From NCBI GenBank assembly GCA_028289605.1, contig JANQON010000012.1, positions 62,001 to 126,000 on the forward strand: DNA of 64,000 bases, in the 5' to 3' direction. Under the pieces are notes generated by a model. The model ran no database searches, was not told the origin of the DNA, and saw only the letters and a list, made by a program, of their open reading frames with translations. The DNA is from Hyphococcus sp. GTDB taxonomy: Bacteria; Pseudomonadota; Alphaproteobacteria; Caulobacterales; Parvularculaceae. Positions 36,132 to 46,415 of this stretch are shown here, in pieces. Both the position numbers and the translations under genes were made by a program. Numbering within the stretch: the stretch's first letter is position 1; every line of letters starts with the position of its first letter.

Positions 36132-36680
36132 TTACTCCAGCGGAAAAAATATGCCCGCTGACCAGACGCCGAATAGATCTTCTGCGCCCGTTCGGCGCCG
36201 CTCGCCAAGCGCGGCAAGGTCGTAATAGACCGCCCGCGCAATGCGCGCCTCTAGACCGCGCCGGACGTTTATATAGGGCGCTTTTTGCCCGCCGCCGCCC
36301 GCGCTCCGCATGACAAGGGCGTGATCGGGCCCTGCGACGACGTCGTCGCCCAGATTGGTGGCGAAGGTCAGCCGCTGCGCGCGTCCCTCGCCTTCCACCC
36401 GCATCAGCACCGCGACGAAGGGCGCGTCCTCAACCTTGATTTTCAACTTCTCCGCCGGCGTCACGAGGAAAAACTGATCGCCCTCCCGCCGCAGGATGGT
36501 CGAAAACAACCGCGCCAGTTTGGCCCGCCTGATCGGTGCGCCTTCGTGAAACCACGTCCCGTCGCGGGCGATGACGATGTCTATTTCGCCGGCGCGCTCA
36601 GGGTTCCACGTCTCTACCGGCGGCGGCGGCGCATCGCCGGCGTCGTCGAGCTCGGCCGCGTAGCGCATGAGGTCATCCAT
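36132..36680 (-). CDS. DUF1285 family protein
   Basis: 182 aa, conserved protein of unknown function. Typical features are PPPVETWNPERAGEIDIVIA, then GTWFHEGAPIRR and FFLVTPAEKLKIKVEDAPF. First gene of the DUF1285-nudix-cca group. The start is the ATG at 36680, right after the hairpin that ends sppA. Confidence 0.88.
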   Translation of the reverse strand: MDDLMRYAAELDDAGDAPPPPVETWNPERAGEIDIVIARDGTWFHEGAPIRRAKLARLFSTILRREGDQFFLVTPAEKLKIKVEDAPFVAVLMRVEGEGRAQRLTFATNLGDDVVAGPDHALVMRSAGGGGQKAPYINVRRGLEARIARAVYYDLAALGERRRTGAEDLFGVWSAGIFFPLE

Positions 36681-36689
36681 CAAACAGAA

Positions 36690-36718
36690 CCGGCGCCGCA
36701 TTCGGAATGCGGCGCCGG
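36690..36718 (-). terminator. Probable terminator of sppA
   Basis: Near-perfect 14-bp stem (GGCGCCGCATTC core) with a very short loop. On the minus strand it is followed by TTCTGTTTG, about 40 bp past the sppA stop. It lies just before the DUF1285 start codon. Confidence 0.6.
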
Positions 36719-36758
36719 CCCCTTGTTTGTCGTAAGCGCCGATCCGGCGCAAAGGTTT

Positions 36759-38657
36759 CTATTCGCAAGCAAGGCACCGCGCATAGGCTGCATTCGGATC
36801 GTTGAACTCTTCGAAGAATTCAACCTGCTCCTCGATTTTTTCGGCGATTTTTGACACGGCGGTCGCATTTCGGCCAGCGCCGATCCGGTCGGCGCCGACC
36901 AGCGCCGTCGCCTGAGTGGAAAGACCTGAGAGAAATTGCTCGAACGGCGTCTTAGTCTCGGTCATTTCAACAACGTCGTAGTTTTCAAGCTCCGCGAGAC
37001 GCGCAGCCGCTTCGATCGACTCATCGATGCCGCCGATATTGTCCACAAGCTTCAGCTCAATCGCCCGTTCGCCGATCCACACGCGGCCCTGGCCGATTGA
37101 ATCGACATACTCCGTATCCAGACTACGTCCTTCGCCGACGACCTCCAGGAACCGTTCGTAGCCGTGCTCGACCGACTGCTGGATGATGTCGGCGACATTT
37201 TCCGGAAGCGGGCCGATGCCGGTGGCGAGAATCGGCGACAGGGACGTCGTGCCGACGCCGTCGGTGTAGATTCCCCAATGGGCGGCGGCTTCTTCAAACG
37301 TATTGAAGTATCCGAAGATGCCGATGGAACCGGTGATGGTTGTCGGCGCCGCCCAGATTTCGTCAGCCGGCGCTGAAATCCAGTAGCCGCCGGACGCGGC
37401 GAGCGATCCCATCGATGCGACAACGGGCTTGCCCGCTTCTTTGATCGCGAGAATCTCGTCGCGAATGATGTCGGACGCAAAGGCCGAGCCGCCCGGGCTG
37501 TCCACCCGCAGCACGACCGCTTTGACCTTGTCGTCTTCGCGGGCCTTTCGCAGCAACGCCGCGATGGTGTCGCCGCCGGCGGCTTCGCCAAGCGGCGCTT
37601 CTCCGTCGACAATGGTGCCGGACGCGGTTACGAGCGCAATGTTGGGCGCCTCGCCGTCCTTACGATCCCCGAGCGCGCTCAGATAGCGGCGGAAATTCAC
37701 GTTCTTGTAGGACTTGCCGTCCTTGTCTTTGCCGAATGTCTCGATCAGGTGGGCGCGTTGCTCGGCGCGCGAGGTCAGCTTGTCGATGAGGCCGGTCGAC
37801 AGAGCGGCTTCGGCGAAGTCGCCTTCGACCGTGCGCAAAACGTCGCCCAGATTATTGGCGTAATTCTCGACCGTTCCCTGCTCCAGCCCGCGCGCTTGCT
37901 CGACGGTGCGCAGATACTCGCGCCATAGGACGTCCAGATAGGCCCTGTTTGCTTCGGCGGCCTCCGGCGACATGTCGTCCCGAATAAAGGGTTCGATGGC
38001 CGACTTGAATGTGCCGACGCGGAACACGTGGCTGGTGATTTTCAACTTTTCGAGAAACGACTTCAAAAACACCGAGTAGCGTCCATAGCCGTAGATTACG
38101 ACGTTGCCGTAATCGTTCATGTGGATTTCGTCGGCGGTGGCGGCGATCAGGTACTGGTCCTGGCTGTAATAATCGCCGACAGCGATCACCTTTTTGCCGC
38201 CCTCCTTGAATTTGACAATTTCGGCCGCGAGGTAATGGGCTTTCGACGCGCTGGAAGACGGAATTTGCAGATTACCCAGGTCAAGAACGATTCCTTTGAT
38301 GCGGTCGTCGTCCTTCGCTTTGCGGACTGCGCGGACGAGATCGTGCACTTCGATTTCGGTCGGCTCGTCGATTCCGTAGGCTTCTTCGATAATGACCGCG
38401 AAAGGATCGACCTCGGCGGCCTGCTCAACCAGTACGCCGTTGGGATTGATCAACAGGGCCGCTTCTTCAGGAACGGTGACCTGAGGTTTGTCGGCGTTGC
38501 CGGCGACGCCGTTGGCGACGCTCACGAGCACGCCGACGAAAAGAAGCAGCACAACCAGACCGATCAGCCCCTGCAACAGCAGGAGAACGCCGATGATCAG
38601 CTTGCCGAAGCCTTTAATGAAACCCCACACGGAAAAATTCGACTCATGATTCGACAC
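36759..38657 (-). CDS. sppA: Signal peptide peptidase SppA, 67K type
   Basis: 632 aa. One N-terminal membrane anchor (about 20-48), then two tandem S49 domains. The catalytic Lys is Lys218 in VGTFKSAIEPF; the catalytic Ser is Ser422 in LAASGGYW, matching the E. coli Lys209/Ser409 arrangement. It degrades cleaved signal peptides in the inner membrane. Divergent from the MoxR operon across about 275 bp with no other gene. Confidence 0.95.
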   Translation of the reverse strand: MSNHESNFSVWGFIKGFGKLIIGVLLLLQGLIGLVVLLLFVGVLVSVANGVAGNADKPQVTVPEEAALLINPNGVLVEQAAEVDPFAVIIEEAYGIDEPTEIEVHDLVRAVRKAKDDDRIKGIVLDLGNLQIPSSSASKAHYLAAEIVKFKEGGKKVIAVGDYYSQDQYLIAATADEIHMNDYGNVVIYGYGRYSVFLKSFLEKLKITSHVFRVGTFKSAIEPFIRDDMSPEAAEANRAYLDVLWREYLRTVEQARGLEQGTVENYANNLGDVLRTVEGDFAEAALSTGLIDKLTSRAEQRAHLIETFGKDKDGKSYKNVNFRRYLSALGDRKDGEAPNIALVTASGTIVDGEAPLGEAAGGDTIAALLRKAREDDKVKAVVLRVDSPGGSAFASDIIRDEILAIKEAGKPVVASMGSLAASGGYWISAPADEIWAAPTTITGSIGIFGYFNTFEEAAAHWGIYTDGVGTTSLSPILATGIGPLPENVADIIQQSVEHGYERFLEVVGEGRSLDTEYVDSIGQGRVWIGERAIELKLVDNIGGIDESIEAAARLAELENYDVVEMTETKTPFEQFLSGLSTQATALVGADRIGAGRNATAVSKIAEKIEEQVEFFEEFNDPNAAYARCLACE

Positions 38658-38932
38658 GAAAAAACCCCTTTTGGCTCACGCTCTCAGCCTGTTTCAGCGC
38701 ATTCCGGCGACCACCGCCGCCGGCGCATTATTCGATTGCCCCTCGCAATGGCCGACCGCGCGATGGCGCAAAACGACCGTAATTTCCGGGCTCATGGTAA
38801 AGAAATTGTGGGCGCGACGGCAAGAGGCAAGAGATTTGCGACAATACGTTCCGATTCCTTGCCAAAAAGACCGATAAACGGCATGCAGCCGTGGTATCAG
38901 GATTTTCCGCCCAAAATGAAGAAGTTGCATTC

Positions 38933-39964
38933 ATGACCGAAGCCGCTCCCGAACCCGCCGCCGCTGACGCCGAAACGGGCGATGCGGCCTTGCTGAAGCG
39001 GTTTGAGGACGCAGCGGCGCGGATGAGCCGGGCGCGCGAAGCCCTGGCGCACGTCGTCTTTGGCCAGTCCGAGGTCATCGATCTGACGCTCGCGACGCTC
39101 GCCGCAGGCGGGCACGGTTTGCTCGTCGGCGCGCCTGGCCTGGCGAAAACCCTGCTTGTGACATCTGTCGCAGAACTTCTGGGGCTGTCCGCCAAACGCG
39201 TTCAGTTTACCCCCGACCTGATGCCCGGCGACATTCTGGGGTCTGAAGTGCTGGAAGAGAGCGCGGACGGCAAACGCGAATTCCGGTTCATCGCCGGCCC
39301 GGTGTTTTGTCAGCTGCTGATGGCGGACGAAATTAACCGCGCCTCCCCGCGCACCCAGTCGGCCCTGTTGCAGGCGATGCAGGAGCGCCACGTCACGGTA
39401 GCCGGCGCGCGGCACGATCTGCCGGCGCCGTTTCACGTTCTCGCGACCCAGAACCCTATCGAGCAGGAAGGCACCTATCCGTTGCCGGAAGCCCAGCTCG
39501 ACCGGTTCTTGATGCAGATAAACGTCGGCTATCCCGATCTCGATTCTGAAAAGCGCATGCTTGCGGAAACAACCGGAACCGTCGCGGCCAACATAAACGC
39601 CGTCATGGCGCCGGAGGATCTCGAGAACGCGCAGGCGCTGGTGCGCGAAATGCCGATCGGGGAACAGGTGATTGATCTGATCCTGAAACTGGTCCGCGCC
39701 GCCCGCCCTGATGAGAGCGCGTCGGCGCGCGTGCGGTCCATGGTCGCCTGGGGCCCAGGCCCTCGCGCCAGCCAGGCGTTTTCCCTAGCGGCGCGCGCGC
39801 TTGCGCTAATTGAAGGTCGGCATGCGCCGTCTCTCGACGACGTGAAGCGCCTGGCCAAACCGGTCCTGCGCCACCGCATGGCGCTGAATTTCGCGGCGCG
39901 GTCGGAAGGGCTAGATACGGATCAATTTATTGATGAACTGCTAGACGGGGCAACGGAAAGCTAA
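38933..39964 (+). CDS. MoxR-family AAA+ ATPase
   Basis: 343 aa. Walker A GAPGLAKT (66-73), Walker B LLMADEIN, and sensor region ATQNPIEQEGTYPLPEAQLDRF, all typical of MoxR/RavA-like chaperone ATPases. The first gene of a Bat-like operon; MoxR proteins are thought to remodel or insert metals into proteins with von Willebrand factor A domains. The start at MTEAAPEP was chosen over an upstream ATG that lacks family similarity. Confidence 0.95.
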   Translation: MTEAAPEPAAADAETGDAALLKRFEDAAARMSRAREALAHVVFGQSEVIDLTLATLAAGGHGLLVGAPGLAKTLLVTSVAELLGLSAKRVQFTPDLMPGDILGSEVLEESADGKREFRFIAGPVFCQLLMADEINRASPRTQSALLQAMQERHVTVAGARHDLPAPFHVLATQNPIEQEGTYPLPEAQLDRFLMQINVGYPDLDSEKRMLAETTGTVAANINAVMAPEDLENAQALVREMPIGEQVIDLILKLVRAARPDESASARVRSMVAWGPGPRASQAFSLAARALALIEGRHAPSLDDVKRLAKPVLRHRMALNFAARSEGLDTDQFIDELLDGATES

Positions 39965-39983
39965 GGACCAAGCGCCCGATCGC

Positions 39984-40877
39984 ATGAACGACAACCAAAT
40001 CGCCACCGCCATCCGCCACGACGCGGAAGAAGCCGCATCGCATTTTCCTCCCCTTCTTGTTGAGGCGGAGCGTATTGCGCAGACGGTGGCGGCGGGCCTT
40101 CACGGCCGGCGCCGCGCCGGGCCGGGCGAAACATTCTGGCAGCATCGCCCCTACAGTTTCGGCGACGCCGTGTCCGCCATCGACTGGCGCCAGTCGGCGC
40201 GCGAGGCGAGCCGGCTCTATGTCCGCGAAAATGAATGGGAAGCGGCCGCGGCGGTTTATCTGTGGCGAGATCCGTCCCGGTCTCTCGATTTTGCGTCCAT
40301 GAAATCCCTGCCGACTAAACGGCGCAGGGCGGACGTGCTCAGCATCGCGCTCGCCATTCTGCTCTCGCAAGCGGGCGAACGTATCGGCGTCCTGGGAGAG
40401 GAACGGCGCCCTTTCCATGGTCGAACGGCGCCGACGCGATTGATGGAAGCGCTGCAAGCGAGCGCGCAAACCGGATCGGCGCCGCCGCACGCGCACCTGC
40501 CGCCCGGCGCGCGCGCGGTTATGATCAGTGATTTCTATACGGATGTTGACGAGGTTGAGGCGTCCGTACAGGCGCTTGCAGCGACCGGCGCCAAGGGCGT
40601 TCTCATCCAGGTCTGCGATCCCGCAGAAGAGGAGTTCCCGTTCCGCGGCCGCGTCGAATTCCGCGATCTGGAGAGCAGCGACAAACTCACCTTCGGCGAC
40701 ACCGGCGCTCTCGCGGGTCAGTACAAGAGGCAGTTCGCCGCCCATCGCCGCTCGCTGGAAGCCCTGGCGCAGCGCACAGGATGGACTTTTGTGGTTCATC
40801 GCACAGACAAACAGGCGCATCTCGCCTTGCTGGCGCTGTTCGCCGCGCTGGGCGACATGCGCCGATGGGTGTCGTAA
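39984..40877 (+). CDS. DUF58 domain protein
   Basis: 297 aa. The DUF58 hallmark is seen as GETFWQHRPYSFGDAVSAID followed by WRQSARE and YVRENEW. The C-terminal half resembles a von Willebrand A fold (AVMISDFYTD). The standard partner of MoxR, 19 bp downstream of it and 3 bp before the next gene. Confidence 0.93.
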   Translation: MNDNQIATAIRHDAEEAASHFPPLLVEAERIAQTVAAGLHGRRRAGPGETFWQHRPYSFGDAVSAIDWRQSAREASRLYVRENEWEAAAAVYLWRDPSRSLDFASMKSLPTKRRRADVLSIALAILLSQAGERIGVLGEERRPFHGRTAPTRLMEALQASAQTGSAPPHAHLPPGARAVMISDFYTDVDEVEASVQALAATGAKGVLIQVCDPAEEEFPFRGRVEFRDLESSDKLTFGDTGALAGQYKRQFAAHRRSLEALAQRTGWTFVVHRTDKQAHLALLALFAALGDMRRWVS

Positions 40878-40880
40878 TCG

Positions 40881-43598
40881 ATGGGCGCGCTTTCATTTAC
40901 ATCGCCGCTTATTCTCGCCGCCCTCCTCGGGCTGCCGCTCGTCTGGTGGCTGTTGCGCGCGACGCCGCCGGCGCCGCGGGAACAGCGCTTTCCCGCCTTT
41001 GTCATCCTGCGCAAACTGATCAATGACCGCGAAACGCCGGTCCGTACGCCGTGGCCATTGCTGTTGTTGCGCCTGTTGTTAACGGCGCTCGTCATTATCG
41101 CCATCGCCGGACCGATCCTGAACGCGCCGCCCACGACGCCCCAGACGGGCCCCATGCTGATTGTTGTCGACGACACCTACGCGGCCGCACATGGCTGGCG
41201 GGCCCGTCGCGACGCAATTGCAGCGGCGGCGGCGGAAGCTGAACAGGTGGACAGACCGCTGTATCTCCTGGCCACCGCGCCGCGCCGCAATCCGCGCGAC
41301 ATACAGCCGATGACCGGCGAAGCCATGCGCGAAGCGGCGGCGTCCTTGACGCCGCAACCCTTCGCCGCCGACCGCGCCGGCGCTGTGCAAACGCTGGAAA
41401 CGCTCGCCGACGCCGGACCGTTCGAAATCCGCTGGTTGTCGGACGGTCTCGCCGGCGATGACGATGAGCGCTTCTCTGACGCGCTGCGCGCCCTCGGCGA
41501 CGTTTCGCTGTTTAACGACTCCCGCGCGCCAAAACCCATCCTTCAAGCTGTGAGCCAGAGCCCGGAAGGGCCAGTATTTCGCATCACGCGCCTCGACGCC
41601 GAAAACGACTGGGAGGGAACGGTGATCGCCATCGCCCAGGACGGCCGTGTGCTGGCCCGCTCCGACGCCGTCATTGCGGCGGGCGAGTCCGACGCGGAGG
41701 CGCTGGTTGAACTGCCGCTCGCATTGCGCAACGACATCGCACGCGTGCGGATCGAAAACGCCGTCAGCGCCGGGTCCGTGCACCTCGTCGACGCGCGAGA
41801 TCGACGGGCGCTGGTCGGCATCGTCGCGGAAGCGGCGCCGACCGGCGACCGTCTCCTGTCCGGCGCCCACTATGTTCGAGAAGCGCTGGCGCCGCATGCG
41901 GAGATTATCGAAGACTCATTGCCGGCGTTGTTCGATGCGGACGTCTCCGTCATCGTGCTCAACGATATCGGCGCGATCCGCCGCAGCGATGTGGAGATGT
42001 TGACGGCGTGGATCGAAAAGGGCGGCGTCCTGATCCGCTTCGCCGGGCCAATTCTCGCCGAAACGGCGCAGGACCTGTCGCCGCCCCTGTTGCCCGTCGA
42101 GTTGCGCGGCGGCGGTCGCGCCTTCGGCGGCGCCCTTACCTGGGAAACCCCGCAACACATAGACGCTTTCCCGTCGGACAGTCCGTTCGCCGGACTCGCT
42201 CCGCCAAAGGACGCGTTGGTGCGCCGCCAGGTATTGGCGACGCCGGGAGGCGAAACAACCCGGCGAAGCTGGGCGCGCCTGCAGGACGGAACGCCCCTTG
42301 TCACCGGGGAACGGATCGGCGCCGGCGCGATCGCCCTTTTCCACGTCACGGCGACGCCGCAATGGTCCGATTTGCCGATCTCAGGGACCTTCGTCGACAT
42401 GTTGCGGCGGCTTGCATTTTTGTCCGCGCTGGGCCCGGAGGGCGAGGAAATCGATGCAGACACGAGGTACCAGCCTGTGCGCCTTCTTTCAGGGGACGGA
42501 CGGTTCCGGCGGCCGACGCAGGAAGACGCTGCGCTCGCCATTTCCGATATGGCGAAAGAACCCGGCCCCGACCGCTGGCCGGGTCTATATGGTTCGCCGG
42601 AGGCGCCGCTGGCGGTAAACGCAGTACGCGCCGAGACAGTCTATGAACCGTTGCAAGTCGATAACCTTAGGGCCTCGCCCTATGTCGCCGAACCGCCGCA
42701 GCGGCTTGCTCCGCCGTTGTTCGCCGCGGCGCTCATTCTTCTTCTGATTGACGCCGTCGCGACATTGATACTGGCGGGCAAATTGAGTGCGCCCCGGTTC
42801 GGCGCCGCCGCCCTCGTCCTCGCCCTTGCCGTCCCGATGCTGCCGGCGACGCCCGCCTATGCGCAGCCCTTGGACAGAACCATCGACGCGCAGACGGCGG
42901 ACGCGGCGCTGACGACGCGCCTCGCCTATGTCCGGACCGGCGACCCGGCGCTCGACCGTCTGTCGGCCCAGGCGCTCGCCGGCCTCAGCCGCGAACTCTA
43001 TCGGCGGACGGCCCTCGAACCAGGACCGCCTGCGGCGGTTGATCCCGAAACTGACGATCTTTCCGTCTACCCGTTTCTCTATTGGCCGATTGCGCCCGGC
43101 GCGGAAACGCCGTCGGAATCGGCGCTTGCCAACATCGAAAATTTCATGCGATTCGGCGGGCTCATTCTGTTCGACACGCGCGACGATGAGCGTGCGCTGG
43201 GCGCCGGCGCCACGCCGGAAGCACAGGCGCTGCAGCGGGTGCTGTCCCAGCTCAACATTCCCCCGCTGACGACGGTCGGACAGGATCATGTTCTTACACG
43301 CTCATTTTATTTGCTGACGGACGGACTCTATGGCCGGCTCAGAAACAATCCGGTTTGGGTGGCGGCCGAGACGGCAGGCGCAAATGACGGCGTAACGCCG
43401 GTGATCATCGGCGGTCGCGACTGGGCCGGCGCCTGGGCGATCGACTCCTTCGGGCGGCCCATGCGGGCGATGCCGCAAGGCGGTTCGCGCGAACTCGCAT
43501 ATCGGGCCGGCATTAACATGGTCATGGTCGCATTCACGGGCAACTATAAGTCCGATCAGGTGCACACGCCGATCCTGTTGCAGAGGCTCGACCGGTGA
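40881..43598 (+). CDS. BatA-like membrane protein with DUF4159 domain
   Basis: 905 aa. N-terminal BatA (aerotolerance) region with two membrane segments (about 8-25 and 55-75), then a large periplasmic or cytoplasmic vWA/GATase-like middle, another membrane segment pair near 610-655, and a C-terminal DUF4159 region (LAYVRTGDPALDRL, FMRFGGLILFD). The stop overlaps the next gene (GTGA). The role is probably envelope stress or protein complex assembly with MoxR; no substrate is known. Confidence 0.9.
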   Translation: MGALSFTSPLILAALLGLPLVWWLLRATPPAPREQRFPAFVILRKLINDRETPVRTPWPLLLLRLLLTALVIIAIAGPILNAPPTTPQTGPMLIVVDDTYAAAHGWRARRDAIAAAAAEAEQVDRPLYLLATAPRRNPRDIQPMTGEAMREAAASLTPQPFAADRAGAVQTLETLADAGPFEIRWLSDGLAGDDDERFSDALRALGDVSLFNDSRAPKPILQAVSQSPEGPVFRITRLDAENDWEGTVIAIAQDGRVLARSDAVIAAGESDAEALVELPLALRNDIARVRIENAVSAGSVHLVDARDRRALVGIVAEAAPTGDRLLSGAHYVREALAPHAEIIEDSLPALFDADVSVIVLNDIGAIRRSDVEMLTAWIEKGGVLIRFAGPILAETAQDLSPPLLPVELRGGGRAFGGALTWETPQHIDAFPSDSPFAGLAPPKDALVRRQVLATPGGETTRRSWARLQDGTPLVTGERIGAGAIALFHVTATPQWSDLPISGTFVDMLRRLAFLSALGPEGEEIDADTRYQPVRLLSGDGRFRRPTQEDAALAISDMAKEPGPDRWPGLYGSPEAPLAVNAVRAETVYEPLQVDNLRASPYVAEPPQRLAPPLFAAALILLLIDAVATLILAGKLSAPRFGAAALVLALAVPMLPATPAYAQPLDRTIDAQTADAALTTRLAYVRTGDPALDRLSAQALAGLSRELYRRTALEPGPPAAVDPETDDLSVYPFLYWPIAPGAETPSESALANIENFMRFGGLILFDTRDDERALGAGATPEAQALQRVLSQLNIPPLTTVGQDHVLTRSFYLLTDGLYGRLRNNPVWVAAETAGANDGVTPVIIGGRDWAGAWAIDSFGRPMRAMPQGGSRELAYRAGINMVMVAFTGNYKSDQVHTPILLQRLDR

Positions 43599-45658
43599 CC
43601 ATCGTTTTTGATCCGCTTTTGCCGGTTTGGGGACTGGGCGCGATCAGCGCTATTGCGGCGCTTATTTCCGCCATCAGCCTCTGGCGCAACTGGAAGAGCG
43701 GGTTCTTCCGCACCATCGCACTCGCGGCGTTGATCATGCTGATCGCCAACCCGTTGATCCGAGAGGCGGAAAGGACAGGACTCAATGACATCGCCCTGAT
43801 CCTGGTGGACAAAAGCGCCAGCCAGTCTTTGCAAGGCCGAGACGCCGTCGCCGCGCGCATCCAGGATGATCTCAGCGAAAAACTGGAAGCGTTCGACGCC
43901 GTGGAGACGCGCGTCATCGAATTCGACGGCGCTGAAGAAACGCGCGTTGTTGAAGCGCTTCAGCGCGCGTTGGCGGATGCGCCGCGCCCGCAGCTTGGCG
44001 CCGTATTCATCGTCACGGACGGTCAGGCGAGCGATGCCGAAGTCGCGCTGAGCGGGCTGGAGGCGCCGGTCCACATTGTCGTCTCCGGCGCCGATGACGA
44101 GATTGACCGGAAAATTACGCTCACCAATGCGCCGCGATACGGCATTGTCGATCAATCCGTGCGCGTGGCGTTTCGCGTCGACGACCTTGGGTACGACGAA
44201 GAGCTGCTCAACAACGCCCCGGCGCCGATGGTGACGCTTCGCGTCAACGGCGAGCCGGTGTTGAGCGAACCGGTGCCGCTCGGCGAGGAAGCAGGATTCA
44301 ACGCGCCGCTGACCCGCCCCGGATCAACCGTTATCGAACTGGAGGTCGAGGCGCGCAGCGGCGAGCTGACGACACGGAACAATATCGCGGTACTGCCAAT
44401 CTCTGCGATACGAGATCGATTGCGCGTGCTTCTTATCTCCGGCGAACCGCATCCCGGGGAGCGGGTGTGGCGCAACCTGTTGAAGTCCGACCCGGCGGTC
44501 GATCTCGTGCACTTCACGATCCTTCGACCGATTGAGAAGAACGATAACACGCCTGTTTCCGAACTGGCGTTGATCCAGTTTCCTCAGGACGAGCTCTTCA
44601 TTGAAAAGCTCACCGAGTTCGATCTCCTGATTTTTGATCGATACACCTATCGCGCCGTGCTGGACAGTTTCCACTTCGACAACATCGCCCGCTATGTGGA
44701 AGGCGGCGGCGGCGTTTTGATTGCGGCGGGTCCGGAATATAACGGCCGCCGGTCATTGGCGTCCCGGCGCAATTTGTCATTCATCCTTCCGGCGACGCCC
44801 GCCGGCGGCGCCGTCGAGGCGGCGTATCGCCCGGAGATCACCGACCTCGGCGCACGTCACCCGGTGACGGCGGGCCTCTCAGAGGAAGACTATTGGGGTC
44901 GGTGGCTGCGCATCATGCCCGTCATTCAGCGGCGCGGACAGACGCTGATGTCCGGACCGTCCTCGGCGCCCCTGCTCATCCTCGATAGGGTCAATGAGGG
45001 ACGCATCGGCCTTTTGCTTTCCGATCACGTCTGGCTATGGGCGCGCGGTTTTGACGGCGGCGGTCCGCATGCGGAATTGTTGCGGCGGATCGCCCACTGG
45101 CTGATGAAGGAACCGGAGCTGGAAGAAGAAGCGTTGTCACTATTGGAAGACGGCGATGCGCTGATCATCAAAAGGCGCACCGTGGGCGACGCCCCAGATC
45201 CGGTGCGGCTCGAAACGCCGGACGGTCAGACCCTCGACGTGACGCTGGAAGAAACTGACGCGGGAACGTTTGAATCCCGCATTGATAACGCCCCGCGCGG
45301 GCTGTACCGGGCGCGCGCCGGCCAATTGTTCGCGATCGGCTCGGTCGGCCTCGCCGCCGCGCCAGAGTTTCAGGATGTCGTTTCGACAACGCAAAGGCTC
45401 AGCAATCTCGCCGACAGCGCCGGCGGCGGCGTCTTTCGCGCCGGATCCGACGCCCGCGCGCCGACATTGCGCCGCGTCGCCGGCGGCGCAGATTACAAAG
45501 GCGAAAGGTGGGCCGGCGTCGTTCGGCGCGACGCAGCGCGCATCGAGTCGGTGAAAGACGCCCCGGCGGCGCCGCCTCTGGCCTGGCTGATCCTGATTGG
45601 CGCGGCGCTGATCACCGCCTGGCTCATTGAAAGCGGGCGTCTCGCGGCGCGGCGATAA
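43595..45658 (+). CDS. Membrane-anchored Bat-operon protein (vWA/GATase-like)
   Basis: 687 aa from a GTG start overlapping the previous stop. Two N-terminal membrane segments (about 8-25, 38-52), a vWA-like stretch (IALILVDKSASQSL) with a DxSxS-like motif, a GATase1-like part (LLISGEPHPGERVW, EGGGGVLIAAG), and a C-terminal membrane segment. Last core gene of the MoxR-DUF58-DUF4159 operon. Confidence 0.88.
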   Translation: MTIVFDPLLPVWGLGAISAIAALISAISLWRNWKSGFFRTIALAALIMLIANPLIREAERTGLNDIALILVDKSASQSLQGRDAVAARIQDDLSEKLEAFDAVETRVIEFDGAEETRVVEALQRALADAPRPQLGAVFIVTDGQASDAEVALSGLEAPVHIVVSGADDEIDRKITLTNAPRYGIVDQSVRVAFRVDDLGYDEELLNNAPAPMVTLRVNGEPVLSEPVPLGEEAGFNAPLTRPGSTVIELEVEARSGELTTRNNIAVLPISAIRDRLRVLLISGEPHPGERVWRNLLKSDPAVDLVHFTILRPIEKNDNTPVSELALIQFPQDELFIEKLTEFDLLIFDRYTYRAVLDSFHFDNIARYVEGGGGVLIAAGPEYNGRRSLASRRNLSFILPATPAGGAVEAAYRPEITDLGARHPVTAGLSEEDYWGRWLRIMPVIQRRGQTLMSGPSSAPLLILDRVNEGRIGLLLSDHVWLWARGFDGGGPHAELLRRIAHWLMKEPELEEEALSLLEDGDALIIKRRTVGDAPDPVRLETPDGQTLDVTLEETDAGTFESRIDNAPRGLYRARAGQLFAIGSVGLAAAPEFQDVVSTTQRLSNLADSAGGGVFRAGSDARAPTLRRVAGGADYKGERWAGVVRRDAARIESVKDAPAAPPLAWLILIGAALITAWLIESGRLAARR

Positions 45659-45756
45659 ACAGCATAAATCAAATTTAACCAATTCTTTAACGGCGCCTCA
45701 AAGCGGCGCGCCTATTCTCACGCCAAAACAGTATTGCGCAGAGGACCAGGGCGCTC

Positions 45757-46410
45757 ATGGCGTTTGCACTTCAAAAATCCGACGATCAAAAAAAGAAACG
45801 CAGTCCGCTGGCGGGCTGGTTGGGGCGAAAGAACGACGCCAACGAGGCCGACCCGCTTGAAATCGACATCGCCGCCGGCGTTGACCGGGCGCTGAAACAG
45901 CCGCGCATCGCGGTTGAGAAGCCCGTTGTAAAAGATGAGCAGGCGCCGGTGCGCGACGCGCTGGGCGCCATCGAAGCGGCCCTCTACGCCATCGACCGCA
46001 TTCGCGACACGCTCGAACAGGCCTGCGAAGTCGTGCTCTCCGCGAAAGACACCGACGACCAGGGCGGCCGGGCGCTTCTTGCCGAGCGTTATGACGACAT
46101 GCGCCTCAGCATCAACGGCATCCTCGACGGCGTCGACCCGCGCGCGGCGCCGTTGATCGGCAAATCCCAGCGCCACCTCGATGTCAATCTCGCCGGTCGT
46201 ACACGCTACTCGGTGTCGCCGGCGCGCCTGGATACGTCGCAAAACGGTCTCAGCCTGTCGCCGCCCCGCGAAGCGTTTTCGACCGAGCAAGAAGTTGAAG
46301 CAACGCTTCAGGAACTCGACACCGCTCTCGGCCGCGCCGACCGCGCCGCGGCAGGCTATTGCCGCGACGCGCAGTATCTGATTGCACGCATGAATGGGGC
46401 TTTTGAGTAA
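45757..46410 (+). CDS. Hypothetical protein
   Basis: 217 aa, soluble, no family recognised. Lys-rich start (MAFALQKSDDQKKKRSP), a helical core (AIEAALYAIDRIRDTLEQAC) and a helical C-terminus with TLQELDTALGRADRAAAGYC. It follows the Bat-like operon by about 98 bp on the same strand and converges on queD with a 5-bp gap. Confidence 0.7.
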   Translation: MAFALQKSDDQKKKRSPLAGWLGRKNDANEADPLEIDIAAGVDRALKQPRIAVEKPVVKDEQAPVRDALGAIEAALYAIDRIRDTLEQACEVVLSAKDTDDQGGRALLAERYDDMRLSINGILDGVDPRAAPLIGKSQRHLDVNLAGRTRYSVSPARLDTSQNGLSLSPPREAFSTEQEVEATLQELDTALGRADRAAAGYCRDAQYLIARMNGAFE

Positions 46411-46415
46411 GCTCC